Notes: generated by a model from the sequence alone, not told the origin. A stretch of 59,688 nucleotides of DNA from Candidatus Zixiibacteriota bacterium (GCA_011773985.1 WVWN01000003.1:1-59688), one strand, 5' to 3'. Positions 7,820-15,816 are shown, counted from the first letter of the stretch. Translations and numbers: made by a program.

Positions 7820-8683
7820 ATGACCGACGAGCCCCCCCACGATTTCCTCCTGACGTTAGGCCTGACGGCGTACGAGGCCCGGACGTACGCGGCGTTGTTA
7901 AAGCACCCCGCAGCGGCCCCCGCCGTCGTTGCCCGCGAAGCCGGCATCCCGGCCCCCCACGTCTACCGCGTCCTGCGCCGTCTGGTGGAATCGGGCTTTG
8001 CGGCCCGGTCGTCGGCCGGCCGGATCACGTACCGCCCCGTCGACCCGGACCAGGCGATCGCGAGGCTCGAGGCCCAAGAGCGCGAGCGGCGCGACCGTAC
8101 GGACCGGGCCGTGGCCGTCGGAAAAGAGGTTTTAAAAAAAATTTTCGCGGAGGCGGCGCGGGAACCGGCGTTGGAGGAATATATCGAGATCAACAAGAAT
8201 CAGGCCCGGATCTTCGCCCGCATGGCCGACCGGCTCGAGGCCGCTCGGCGTCAAGTCTTGGCTTTCGCGAAGCCGCTCGGCTTCGCGACGACGCCGGCCC
8301 GGGGGTCCTTCGCGGAAAGGTACGCGCTCACCCTCCGGGCGCTGAAACGGGGGGTAGAGATCAAAGCCCTCTACGAGTCGCCGGAAAGCGCGAGTCCGGC
8401 CGGGGAGCAAAGGCTTAAGGATTTAAACCGGCTCGCGGCGCGCGGCGAACAGATCAGATTGGTGAAAGAGCTGCCGATGCGGATGTACGTCTTCGACGGC
8501 CGCGAAGTGGCGATTACGCTCGAGGACCCGGCGACGACGAAGCCGACCATAACCTGTCTCGCGGTAACCCACCGTGCTTTGGCGACCGGGTTAACGGTCT
8601 TCTTTGAAAAATATTGGGCCGAGGCCAAGCCGCTGGCCCGGCCCCGAGGAAAACGAAAGCGTAAGACCGCGGGGGCCGGTTAA
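7820..8683 (+). CDS. TrmB-family sugar-responsive transcriptional regulator
   Basis: The 287-residue protein opens with a winged helix (LTLGLTAYEARTYAALLKHP through the recognition helix HVYRVLRRLVESGFA, residues ~10-75), followed by a basic, charged coiled coil (residues ~80-115, RLEAQERERRDRTDRAV) and a C-terminal effector domain of the TrmB type (residues ~115-265). TrmB proteins are common in archaea and some bacteria and control sugar uptake and glycolysis/gluconeogenesis. The gene sits between a 3' remnant of fbp and the intact fbp gene on the opposite strand, so control of gluconeogenesis is a reasonable but untested guess. It has its own strong promoter with an overlapping palindromic operator. 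Confidence 0.85.
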   Translation: MTDEPPHDFLLTLGLTAYEARTYAALLKHPAAAPAVVAREAGIPAPHVYRVLRRLVESGFAARSSAGRITYRPVDPDQAIARLEAQERERRDRTDRAVAVGKEVLKKIFAEAAREPALEEYIEINKNQARIFARMADRLEAARRQVLAFAKPLGFATTPARGSFAERYALTLRALKRGVEIKALYESPESASPAGEQRLKDLNRLAARGEQIRLVKELPMRMYVFDGREVAITLEDPATTKPTITCLAVTHRALATGLTVFFEKYWAEAKPLARPRGKRKRKTAGAG

Positions 8684-8704
8684 GCCTCCTTCCGCGGAAA
8701 GGAA

Positions 8705-8720
8705 TTCCCGCGCGCGGGAA
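8705..8720. repeat. Perfect 16-base palindrome after the TrmB gene
   Basis: TTCCCGCGCGCGGGAA lies 22 bases after the TrmB stop and about 80 bases before the next gene. There is no T-run, so it is either a weak terminator hairpin or a protein-binding site. Confidence 0.5.
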
Positions 8721-8800
8721 AGGCCCTCGCCTCGCCGGTACCGTCAAGCTGCGTTTTAGGTTTTAAACCCCGAAAACCCTAACCAGGGGAGGCAAGAAAG

Positions 8801-9409
8801 ATGAGAGAAGGAATTTGCACGATCGCCGTCGCGGCCACGGTGTTCGCCGCGGCCGCCGCCGTCGCCGCGGAATACGAGCTTAAATGGGACAACGGGACGA
8901 TCAGCCACGGCGTTCATTACGTTACCGGTCCCGACATATGGGTCGGTAACGATTTCAACGTGTCGACCCTCAAGACCTCCCACCGCTACATCCGCCAGTT
9001 CGGGGTCGTGATGGGCCCGGGATCAAACCGCGTGTGGGACGGCTTCCGCCTCGCGATCTGGGCTTGGCCCCGCGGCAACAAGATCTGGCCAGAGAACGGC
9101 GTGCCCGTGTTCGTCAAACCCACGGGCGGAACGGCGTGGTATTGGTTTGACGTGAATTGGGTTCTCCCCTCGCAGTACACGGCCTTTATCGCGGCCGTGG
9201 AACAGTATTACAACCCGCCGAATTGCGACGACATCTTCGTCGACACGGGCCCGAAGCGAAATCATTCCTGGATGGGTTACGGGACCCCCACCTGGTACGC
9301 CTGGCCTCAAAATAATAACGTTATGGTCCGCGTCCGCTATGACCCGGATTATAGCGGTTCCGCCGTAGCGCCGACGAGCCTGGGGCGGGTGAAGGCGCTA
9401 TATAAATGA
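8801..9409 (+). CDS. Secreted protein of unknown function with conserved C-terminal tail
   Basis: A 202-residue protein with a signal peptide (MREGICTIAVAATVFAAAAAVAA) and a well-placed Shine-Dalgarno (AGGGGAGGCAAGAAAG before ATG). The mature part is a single aromatic-rich beta domain (YELKWDNGTISHG, RQFGVVMGPGSNRVWDGF, WYWFDVNWVLPSQYT), resembling small jelly-roll domains, with no catalytic motif that I recognise. It ends APTSLGRVKALYK, the same C-terminal tail as the NHL and SYPTPG proteins at 23-32 kb although the domain is unrelated, which argues that the tail is an independent module. It is the only tail-bearing gene on the plus strand and lies inside the segment bounded by the fbp 3' repeats. 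Confidence 0.7.
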   Translation: MREGICTIAVAATVFAAAAAVAAEYELKWDNGTISHGVHYVTGPDIWVGNDFNVSTLKTSHRYIRQFGVVMGPGSNRVWDGFRLAIWAWPRGNKIWPENGVPVFVKPTGGTAWYWFDVNWVLPSQYTAFIAAVEQYYNPPNCDDIFVDTGPKRNHSWMGYGTPTWYAWPQNNNVMVRVRYDPDYSGSAVAPTSLGRVKALYK

Positions 9410-9506
9410 GGACAACGGCGGGAGGGGGGAGGTAGGGCGACGTACCGGGGCGACCTCCGGGCCGCCCCTTAACGCTTAACGCCGCGTCGGGAAACGCGAG
9501 GGCGCC

Positions 9507-9529
9507 GCGGCGGGTAGGAAACCCGCCGC
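9507..9529 (+). terminator. Strong hairpin after the secreted protein gene
   Basis: GCGGCGGGT-AGGAA-ACCCGCCGC is a perfect 9-base-pair stem 98 bases after the stop of the gene at 8801-9409. No T-run follows directly, so termination is likely but not certain. Confidence 0.45.
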
Positions 9530-9545
9530 TACTTGGGCGTTAAGA

Positions 9546-9576
9546 TAAAAACCCCCCGCTCAAGGCGAGGGGTTTT
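9546..9576 (-). terminator. Intrinsic terminator of fbp
   Basis: On the minus strand AAAACCCCTCGCC-TTGA-GGCG-type pairing with GCGGGGGGTTTTT gives a hairpin with T-run 23 bases past the fbp stop. The A-run on the other side makes it potentially bidirectional. Confidence 0.7.
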
Positions 9577-9598
9577 CCGCGTCCCGTTCTTAGGACAC

Positions 9599-10699
9599 TT
9601 AGATATCTTCCCAGCGGCCCTCGAGCTTCTCCTGGACCGCGGGCATCGTCGTATACTCCATCTCGGCGAAGGGGAGGCGGTGCGGTTCGAAGGGGCCGTG
9701 CTTGCGGAGGTAGCCGGCGACGAGGTTGGCGGTGCGGCGGGCCTCGTCGTACGAGGGGTCGTCGAACATGTCGCGGGGCCCGATAAGTTTACCGTCGGCT
9801 AGTTGGTATCCCATGCAAACGACGCGCGGCGGCCCGTCGAAGCGGGACGGGTGCGCCTCCTTGACCGAGACCGGCATCAGCGGGCCCATGTGCGAGCCGC
9901 GCATCCAGCCCGAGGTCGTGTGCGGGAACGCGAACGGCTCGAGCGCCTCGCCCACCGCGGGCAGCCCCGACTGACAGCGGACGACGCAAACCGGGTCGTC
10001 CTTGCCGACGTAGCGCCCGGCGATGAGCGCGAGCTTCTGCGTCGACGACGACGCGGCGATGTCGCCGTCGTCCTTGCGGTAGACGGCGCGTATGAGGAAG
10101 TGGTCCGGCGAGCCGACGAAGACGAGCATGTCGTAGAGCTCCTCCGGGCAAGAGAAGACGATGTGCTTGCTCTTGTGGATGTCGTAGACGTCGAAACGGA
10201 AGCCGTCGTGCATGTTGGGGTCGATGACGAGGCCGGCGGTGTTGAACGGGTCCGCGAACATCTTGTAGAGCGGCAGGTTCCAGGCGCCGGGGGCGCACTT
10301 GTCGCCCGCGAAGACGAGGACCGGCTCGCTCTTACGCTCCTCGAACTCCATCTCCGCGACGCCCGGGCCCATGCCCTTTACGTTCCCCGAGAACGCGTCC
10401 GCCAACAGGTCCTGGCCCGCGCCGTAGAGGTGGAGCCCTTTCGCGACCTCGGTGCCGGCCACGAAGGTATCCCAGGCCAACTTATGGATCTTCTCGGCGT
10501 CGGTCCCCTGGGTGTGGGTCATTACGAGCTCGAGGTCGTCGCCGCAGGTGAAGACGTCGAAGTCGACGAGGAGGCCGCCCTTCTGGGCCTTTTCGAGTTC
10601 CTCGCGGCCTTTGGCGATGACGTCCGGGTGGCTCGCGGAGTGACCCACGAGGCCGCCGATGTCGGCCTTGATGACGCTCAGGGTGATTTTACCGGCCAT
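9599..10699 (-). CDS. fbp: Bifunctional fructose-1,6-bisphosphate aldolase/phosphatase (class V FBPase)
   Basis: The 366-residue enzyme condenses triose phosphates and dephosphorylates the product to fructose 6-phosphate, giving one-way gluconeogenesis; it is typical of archaea and deep-branching, often thermophilic, bacteria. Recognisable features include the N-terminal SVIKADIGGLVGHSA (Asp13, His20), TCGDDLELVMTH (Asp54-Asp55), GAGQDLLAD (Gln96), FAGDKCAPGAWN (Asp133-Lys134), and the AVYRKDDGD stretch near residue 207 with the Tyr and Lys expected for acid/base and Schiff-base chemistry. Length matches the family. The start is supported by GGAGGCACC shortly before ATG, with an AT-rich promoter region behind it. 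A 3' fragment of a second copy lies at 7642-7740. Confidence 0.92.
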   Translation of the reverse strand: MAGKITLSVIKADIGGLVGHSASHPDVIAKGREELEKAQKGGLLVDFDVFTCGDDLELVMTHTQGTDAEKIHKLAWDTFVAGTEVAKGLHLYGAGQDLLADAFSGNVKGMGPGVAEMEFEERKSEPVLVFAGDKCAPGAWNLPLYKMFADPFNTAGLVIDPNMHDGFRFDVYDIHKSKHIVFSCPEELYDMLVFVGSPDHFLIRAVYRKDDGDIAASSSTQKLALIAGRYVGKDDPVCVVRCQSGLPAVGEALEPFAFPHTTSGWMRGSHMGPLMPVSVKEAHPSRFDGPPRVVCMGYQLADGKLIGPRDMFDDPSYDEARRTANLVAGYLRKHGPFEPHRLPFAEMEYTTMPAVQEKLEGRWEDI

Positions 10700-10916
10700 G
10701 GCTTAGGTGCCTCCTTAATTTATTGAAGGATAAGGGCCTCTTTGGCTAAATCCTATTATTATAACATTATAAAATTTATTGCGCAAGCGCACGGCTCCCG
10801 AAGGTTACTTTTTTCTCATCGTTAAATAAGGTTTTATTGGTAACGTGGGGCGGCCGTGCCGTCGGGCGCCGAGGCGGCGGAAAGGCGTTATATTGGTGGA
10901 AAACAATAACGAGAGG

Positions 10917-10941
10917 CCGGCCGGTGACGGCCGGTTTTTTT
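10917..10941 (+). terminator. Orphan plus-strand terminator
   Basis: CCGGCC-GGTGAC-GGCCGG followed by seven T on the plus strand. There is no plus-strand gene upstream; it lies just after the 3' end of the minus-strand gene at 10952. It may end an unrecognised short RNA in 10750-10916 or limit antisense transcription. Confidence 0.5.
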
Positions 10942-10951
10942 GGGCGGCTTT

Positions 10952-13141
10952 TTACCTCGTCGCGTCGCGTTGGCTTTTTAGAGCTTTGAGGTATTCCCGG
11001 GGCCGCGGGTCGCCCGGCCTGGCGACGGCCGCGCGCTCGAACGCCGTCCGCGCCTCGTCGTATTGACCCAACGCTGCTTGGCACTGCCCCAACCTCAGCG
11101 TAGCGTCCTCGAAATCCGGGTGTAATCTCAGCGCGCTGGCGAACGCCGCGGCCGCGGCCACGTAGTCGCCGGCGGCCTGGTTCTCCCGGCCCAAATTGTA
11201 ATAGTAATCCGCGCGGCGGAAGTCCCGGTAGAAGGCCTTCAGCGCTTCTTCTTTCGGGATGGCGCCGAACCGGCCGGGGTCGTAGAGGGGGTGGTAGGCG
11301 CGGGAGCGGAAGCCGTCGTAGGGCCGCCCGACCTCGAAGACGCGGACGTTGTACGTCTCGAGGACGAGGCGGAACCGGCGCAGCTTCTCCGGGTGGAACT
11401 GCATGAGGGCCGCGGCCGAATTGGGCCCCGGTTCTCGAGCCGTCGCGTTGTAAAACGAACCCGTGCCGCGCGAGAGGACCTGCGGCGCGAAGTGCACCAC
11501 GTATTTTACGCCCCACCGGCGGCACAGGCGGTAGAACGTCTCCTCGTCCGCGACCGCCGCCTCGGCGTAGGCGAGGGCTTTGCGCCGGACCTCGGGCACT
11601 TCGAACATCGGGTTTAGCGCGATGGGCCAACCGGCCAGATATAAATAAGGAGGGCTCAAGGAGAAATCGGCCAGCACGGGCCCGGGCGACGGGTGGCGCG
11701 CCATCCACAATAGCAGCTCGACGCGCTCGGAGCCGTAGTACCAGGGGATTTCCGGTTCGTACCCGGTGACCGAGGCCACGACGCCGCGGAACCACTCCGG
11801 GGGTTTTTGGTTAGTACTCGTATAAATATGAAAGCCCCACAACGGAATGAGGACGAGGGCGTAGCAAAGCCGTGCCTTTACGCGCGCGACGCCCGCCGCA
11901 GGGTAAATGCTGAGGAGCGCGACCCACGGCGCGAGGAATATGGTCAGCCTGGATATCAGGAGATATAGGATTATGAAAACCGGTGCGGCCGCGGCGACGA
12001 ATTCGCCCTCCCGCAGCCGCCTTCGCGCGAGGTGGTACCACCACAATATTAAGCCCGCGGCCGCGAGAACGGCCATGGGGCCGTATTCGATAAATAACCT
12101 CAGTCTGTCGGGCGATTGGTACGGCCCAACCCAGAATAGTCGGGCCTCCGGCGAGAGGGCCGCCGGGCCGGGATATTTCCCCAGATGGACGACCTTTGCC
12201 CAGATCAGCTCGAAAACGTGGCCGTAAGCGGGGGAGCGCCCGAAGGCCAAAGAGGAGGCGACGAGGACGACGGCGGCGCCGGCCACGAGCCACCTCGCCC
12301 TATCCGCTCTTTTTGCCATTTTGGCCAGTGCCCACGCCGCGACCGGGGCCGCCGCCAGCGCCGCGCCCACGTTCCACAACGCTCCTTTAACCCAAAGGGG
12401 TTTGTTGAGTACCGCGGCTGCGGCGAGGCCGACCGCCAACGCGGCGCCCGCGAAGGCCGCCCGGGCCGGGCGCCCGGCGACGCCGTACGCGACGACGAAG
12501 AGCGCGAGGACGGCGACGTAAAATTGGCTCATATGCCAGCAGGAGCCGGCCCACAGCGTCGCCGCCGCGCCGGCCCCGGCGACGAGCCACCGCCTTCGGC
12601 CGTCGTCCGAAGTCAACAAATATAACGTCGCGGCCGTCGCGACGAGTAGGCCGGGCATGGCGAAATCTTCGCGCAGGAAGTTGCTCCAGCCTCGCGAGTA
12701 GGCGCCGAACGTTCCGGCGTAGATGAGCGTCGCGGCCGCGGCGGGCCACGGCCTTCGGTAGACGGCGTAAGCCAACGCCACGAAGGCCACGACGCTCGCC
12801 GCGGAGAGAACATTTATCAGCGCGCGCGTGGCGAGAAAAGTGTCCCCCCGGTGCAATTTGTAAAATAGGGTCGCGGTGCGGTCCGGCACCGTGAGTATCA
12901 TCCGGTCCGCCGGGAAGCCCTCGGGCCAGAGGGCAAGCCGGTCGAGCTTGGGCGGTTCTCGCCCCAACATCCTCATCTCGGCGTAGCGGAAGCGCATGCA
13001 GGATTCGACGAAGTAGGAAAATTCGCGGGGCGAAAGGCGGTCCATTAGGGCGTAGCGGAACGTCGCTCCGGCGACGGCGGCCAGCACGAGCGCGCCCCAG
13101 GGCGTATAACGGTGAGTGAGGAATGTCCTTATAAGTTTCAA
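10952..13141 (-). CDS. STT3/PglB-like GT-C membrane glycosyltransferase with C-terminal TPRs
   Basis: A 729-residue protein with a short N-terminal anchor, then a loop containing SCMRFRYAEMRMLG and LALWPEGFPADRM. This is the arrangement of the first lumenal loop of oligosaccharyltransferase STT3/PglB ('D..YH.R...WPEG'). About eleven more membrane segments follow (residues ~90-440). The soluble part after residue 450 includes a GVKYVVHFAPQVL sequence as in periplasmic domains of this family, and ends in TPR helices (YYNLGRENQAAGDYVAAAAAF, ATLRLGQCQAALGQYDEA). I see no clear WWDYG motif, so oligosaccharyl transfer is not certain; another lipid-sugar donor reaction is possible. It is transcribed alone, divergent from the gene at 13309. 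Confidence 0.65.
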   Translation of the reverse strand: MKLIRTFLTHRYTPWGALVLAAVAGATFRYALMDRLSPREFSYFVESCMRFRYAEMRMLGREPPKLDRLALWPEGFPADRMILTVPDRTATLFYKLHRGDTFLATRALINVLSAASVVAFVALAYAVYRRPWPAAAATLIYAGTFGAYSRGWSNFLREDFAMPGLLVATAATLYLLTSDDGRRRWLVAGAGAAATLWAGSCWHMSQFYVAVLALFVVAYGVAGRPARAAFAGAALAVGLAAAAVLNKPLWVKGALWNVGAALAAAPVAAWALAKMAKRADRARWLVAGAAVVLVASSLAFGRSPAYGHVFELIWAKVVHLGKYPGPAALSPEARLFWVGPYQSPDRLRLFIEYGPMAVLAAAGLILWWYHLARRRLREGEFVAAAAPVFIILYLLISRLTIFLAPWVALLSIYPAAGVARVKARLCYALVLIPLWGFHIYTSTNQKPPEWFRGVVASVTGYEPEIPWYYGSERVELLLWMARHPSPGPVLADFSLSPPYLYLAGWPIALNPMFEVPEVRRKALAYAEAAVADEETFYRLCRRWGVKYVVHFAPQVLSRGTGSFYNATAREPGPNSAAALMQFHPEKLRRFRLVLETYNVRVFEVGRPYDGFRSRAYHPLYDPGRFGAIPKEEALKAFYRDFRRADYYYNLGRENQAAGDYVAAAAAFASALRLHPDFEDATLRLGQCQAALGQYDEARTAFERAAVARPGDPRPREYLKALKSQRDATR

Positions 13142-13233
13142 TTTTTTCCGAGCGGGTTTTAAGTCGGTGCGCGCGCCTCGCCCATACTATCAAAGCGAAG
13201 CGCGGGGGTCAACGACCTCGGGCAAAAGTGAGC

Positions 13234-13262
13234 TTGACTTGCTCGCGCGGCGCGGCTAATAT
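13234..13262 (+). promoter_or_regulatory. Sigma-70-type promoter of the 13309 gene
   Basis: TTGACT (13234-13239), a 17-base spacer and TAATAT (13257-13262). It overlaps the first codons of the longest open frame (13228), which shows that translation must begin further downstream. Confidence 0.75.
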
Positions 13263-13308
13263 GGCGCCATGGAGAGAGCGACGGGCGGTTCCGGTAGGTA
13301 AGGCCGCG

Positions 13309-14181
13309 GTGTCGGGAGAATTTTCAATCCAGACCGAGCTCAAAGTAGCGCGTTCGTTTTTGGCCGACGCCGAAGCTAAGCTCCACGCCAAGGCGGACGT
13401 TATCTTCGAGCTCGCGCGGCGCCTTTACCGCGACCCGGTGCCGATAACGACGACTTTCGCGTACGGGGAGTTGTTCGGCGTACCGCCGCCCGGGGAACGC
13501 GAGAAGCCTCCGCTCGACGTCGGCACCAAAAGCGAGTACGGGGAGTGGTTGGAGGAAGCGGCGCTGCCGATATACCGAGACCTCTCCGCGGCGCTCGAGC
13601 GCCTGAGGAAGATATCGCGGCGATACCCCGGCGCGGCGCTCATAGAGGACGGCGAGCCGAAGTATCGCGCCGCGGTTTTACTCGCGTACGGCTGGCTGTT
13701 GTTGGGGGATTATTATTTTTACCGGTGTAACTGGGCGAACGCCGCGAAGATGTATCGGGCCGCGTTCAAGTTGGAGCCCTCGAGCCAGGAGCTCCTCTAC
13801 CGGTTGGGTTTAAATTTTATAAACGACGGCGACTTGGGCCGGGCGCAAAATTTCCTCGAGCGCGCAATCGAGCAGGAGCCGAGCTCGCAAGTCGCGGTCG
13901 AAGCCCACAAGCAAATTGAACGTTTGGCCTCTATTGGCGAGGTAGGGAAGGCGTTCCGCGGTTCGCCCGCCGTCCTCAAAACCTTAGTCGGCGTTACGAT
14001 AGGGGCTTTAGTGGTTTGCCTTTCGTGTATCTGTCTCGGCCTGTGGGGTGGTTTGAGACCTTGGGCGGAAGAGCCGGGGTTCCCGTCGGCGGCGACGGTC
14101 ATACTTATAGTCCTGGGAGGGGTGATATTCCTGGCGCCCGCGGTCGCGACGGCGATCTATTATTTCGCGAAACGTAGGTAG
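13309..14181 (+). CDS. Membrane-anchored TPR protein
   Basis: I place the start at GTG 13309, preceded by TAGGTAAGG, because a near-consensus promoter at 13234-13262 covers the longer open frame beginning at 13228. The resulting 290-residue protein has a soluble N-terminal helical region, two TPR motifs around residues ~135-205 (LAYGWLLLGDYYFYRCNWANAAKMY-like, then LYRLGLNFINDGDLGRAQNFLERA), and two transmembrane helices at the C-terminus (VGVTIGALVVCLSCICLGLWG and VILIVLGGVIFLAPAVATAIYYF). It would face the cytosol as a tail-anchored scaffold. Partner proteins are unknown. It is followed by a small unrelated gene. Confidence 0.65.
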   Translation: MSGEFSIQTELKVARSFLADAEAKLHAKADVIFELARRLYRDPVPITTTFAYGELFGVPPPGEREKPPLDVGTKSEYGEWLEEAALPIYRDLSAALERLRKISRRYPGAALIEDGEPKYRAAVLLAYGWLLLGDYYFYRCNWANAAKMYRAAFKLEPSSQELLYRLGLNFINDGDLGRAQNFLERAIEQEPSSQVAVEAHKQIERLASIGEVGKAFRGSPAVLKTLVGVTIGALVVCLSCICLGLWGGLRPWAEEPGFPSAATVILIVLGGVIFLAPAVATAIYYFAKRR

Positions 14182-14237
14182 TACGGTTTTTCGAAGGTTT
14201 CGGCACGATGAAGAACGTTATCAAAGGAGGTTTTAAT

Positions 14238-14603
14238 ATGCCGCGATATATGAGGACGATATTACTAAGTGGTTTAGTTTCGTTAGCGGCGTATGTTTTC
14301 CTTGGTAATATAACCAGCATTCTAAAGTTTTCCTCAGATGGCAAAGTAGCATATATGGTTACGGTCGAGGAAAGCCACCTTCAGAAGCGGTACCGAAGTC
14401 CCGACCCCGCGGGCGAGACTTATATATTTTACAAAGATAGTATAATTGAAGGCCCGTCGCCAAAGAAAGGTTATGCTTTATTCGCGTGTCTCCCAGGCGA
14501 CCTTGATACGTCGGGTACGAAGGGGTTAGAATACGTTAAACGTTACGGCGGCAACCTTAAGAAGGGGACCGACGCGCGGATAAAGTACTTTATCACGCCG
14601 TGA
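14238..14603 (+). CDS. Small membrane-anchored hypothetical protein
   Basis: The ATG at 14238 is chosen because a perfect AAAGGAGG sits nine bases upstream; the frame is open from 14208, but that start has no ribosome site. The 121-residue product has one N-terminal membrane segment (TILLSGLVSLAAYVFLG) and a polar remainder of ~90 residues. It lacks recognisable motifs. Base composition is more AT-rich than its neighbours, which may indicate acquisition. No function is proposed. Confidence 0.55.
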   Translation: MPRYMRTILLSGLVSLAAYVFLGNITSILKFSSDGKVAYMVTVEESHLQKRYRSPDPAGETYIFYKDSIIEGPSPKKGYALFACLPGDLDTSGTKGLEYVKRYGGNLKKGTDARIKYFITP

Positions 14604-14667
14604 AGATCCGTTTTGTTTACGGCGCGATACATATCCCTTAGAACTTGGCCCGGCGGCCGCGCAAAAT

Positions 14668-14697
14668 AAAACCGGACGAACCGCCGGGTTAGTTTTT
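14668..14697. terminator. Bidirectional terminator between convergent genes
   Basis: AACCGG-ACGAACCG-CCGGGTT-AGTTTTT on the plus strand, with AAAATAAAA on its other side, lies between the convergent genes at 14238-14603 and 14735-15124. The stem is short and imperfect. Confidence 0.5.
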
Positions 14698-14734
14698 ATC
14701 CTCTCACTCGGCGTTACAAGTATAGTAAATTTAT

Positions 14735-15124
14735 TTACGCGGGAGGGCCGTGGCCGCATCCGCACGACGGGTCGGCTTCGGCCAATTCGCCGCGCGCGAA
14801 CTTGGCGGCGACGTCGTCCAGGTATTCTTCGGCGGTGAAAACAACCCGCACTCCCGACGAGGCGCACGCGTCGGCCGCCCGCGGCCCCATTCCCCGGCAA
14901 ATTAAAACCTCGACGCCGGCCAGCCCCTCGCCGAAGTCGTGGGTTTGGTCCGCGCCGCGCCCCGCGGCTGGGCCGCGGGTGCCGCCGTGGTGGACGTGGA
15001 CGTTGGGCCGGTACACGACGAACTCGGCCCCGCGCGCGGCCGCCTCGTAAACGGCGAATTCGGCGGCCCGGCCAAAGTGCGCGGCGAGGCTTTTGCGGTC
15101 GTCGGTGGGCATCGCGATCTTCAT
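14735..15124 (-). CDS. NifX/NifB-type (dinitrogenase FeMo-cofactor biosynthesis) domain protein
   Basis: A 129-residue protein beginning MKIAMPTDDRKSLAAHFGRA, the signature of the NifB/NifX/VnfG domain (PF02579), which binds iron-sulfur or FeMo-co precursors and is often found near hydrogenase and ParA/Mrp ATPase genes. It has a histidine cluster in the middle (VHVHHGG), a second conserved stretch (LAGVEVLICRGMGPRAADAC), and a metal-binding CGCGHG tail. The open frame extends upstream to 15226, but MKIAMP is the family start; a GTG nine bases upstream is a possible alternative. It is the last gene of a three-gene operon after a MerR regulator and a zinc ribbon, implying metal- or redox-responsive expression. 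Confidence 0.85.
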   Translation of the reverse strand: MKIAMPTDDRKSLAAHFGRAAEFAVYEAAARGAEFVVYRPNVHVHHGGTRGPAAGRGADQTHDFGEGLAGVEVLICRGMGPRAADACASSGVRVVFTAEEYLDDVAAKFARGELAEADPSCGCGHGPPA

Positions 15125-15161
15125 AACGAGCACCCCCGCGTCGTACACCTCGGCCGTTGGG

Positions 15162-15365
15162 TTATTGTTTTTTGGGTTTTTGGCTCGCGCGGCGGCCCCG
15201 GCCGGGACGCCCCGGCGCCGGGCCACATCCCTCCGGCGGGCCGCCCGCGTCCACGCGGTGGAGGAGGCCCCCGCACTCCGGGCACTTCATGTCCCGGCCC
15301 GTGCCCCCGGTACCGTGGGGAACCTCGAACTCGTAGCCGCACGCCGCACATTTGAACTTCCGCAC
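15162..15365 (-). CDS. Small zinc-ribbon (FmdB/rubredoxin-like) protein
   Basis: A 67-residue product with a GTG start preceded by CGGAGGTA. Two CxxC knuckles (MRKFKCAACGYEFEVP and MKCPECGGLLHRV) form a zinc ribbon, followed by a basic, Gly/Pro-rich tail. Such proteins are common beside NifX-like and regulatory genes. It is 18 bases downstream of the MerR gene and 37 bases upstream of the NifX-like gene. The molecular role is unknown. Confidence 0.7.
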   Translation of the reverse strand: MRKFKCAACGYEFEVPHGTGGTGRDMKCPECGGLLHRVDAGGPPEGCGPAPGRPGRGRRASQKPKKQ

Positions 15366-15383
15366 AGTATACCTCCGCGGGCG

Positions 15384-15770
15384 TTAGGTCCGGTACTCCT
15401 TGCGAAACCGACACGTCCTACAAACCTCGCGGCCTCGCCGACAGCAGGCGCGTATCCTCTCCCAACAAGGCCCCGGGCCGCGGCGCGCCGGACACGCCTT
15501 TCGTTCCTCCGCGCTGCACCCGCGGATCTCCCAGCAACCCTCGTAGTTGAGAAGGCGCACGAGCGCGGGAAGGCTGATCTTCGCGCCGTGGACGATATCC
15601 CTGAGACATCGGAGCCAGGCGAGGTCGGCGGCCGAGTAGTACCGACGGCCGCGCCGCCGAGAAGGTTCGACAAGGCCGGCTTGTTCGTAGAGGCGAAGCG
15701 TGCGCGGGTGAACGCCCAGCGCGTCGGCGGCGACGCCGATGGGTACCGACTCGATCTCTATATTCGCCAT
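15384..15770 (-). CDS. MerR-family regulator with cysteine-rich C-terminus
   Basis: A 128-residue protein (start ATG 15770; the frame is open to 15779). Residues ~5-75 are the MerR winged helix (PIGVAADALGVHPRTLRLYEQ, then GRRYYSAADLAWLRCLRDI). The last 50 residues carry many cysteines (CWEIRGC, CPARRGPGPCW, IRACCRRGREVCRTCRF), suggesting a metal or Fe-S sensing site. It heads the operon with the zinc-ribbon and NifX-like genes and has a promoter with an entirely A/T spacer directly upstream, so it probably regulates its own operon. Confidence 0.85.
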   Translation of the reverse strand: MANIEIESVPIGVAADALGVHPRTLRLYEQAGLVEPSRRRGRRYYSAADLAWLRCLRDIVHGAKISLPALVRLLNYEGCWEIRGCSAEERKACPARRGPGPCWERIRACCRRGREVCRTCRFRKEYRT

Positions 15771-15787
15771 TTTCAACACTGGATTTT

Positions 15788-15816
15788 ATATTAAATATAT
15801 AAATTATAATTGTCAA
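15788..15816 (-). promoter_or_regulatory. Promoter of the MerR operon
   Basis: On the minus strand TTGACA, a 17-base spacer made only of A and T, and TAATAT, 18 bases before the MerR start. No GC-containing dyad sits in the spacer. Confidence 0.75.

Noticed and set aside
7640-7840. 66-residue minus-strand gene overlapping the TrmB start
   Set aside because: Only its last ~30 codons match fbp; the rest is the antisense of the TrmB promoter and start, so it is a gene remnant.
9803-10726. 307-residue plus-strand open frame opposite fbp
   Set aside because: Arg/Val/Glu-rich shadow of the fbp gene in a GC-rich genome; no ribosome site or domain.
10776-11795. 339-residue minus-strand frame near the STT3-like gene
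   Set aside because: Shadow frame extending past the real gene end; no domain.
13228-13308. Longer N-terminus for the TPR membrane protein
   Set aside because: A near-consensus promoter lies inside this stretch, and GTG 13309 has a good ribosome site.
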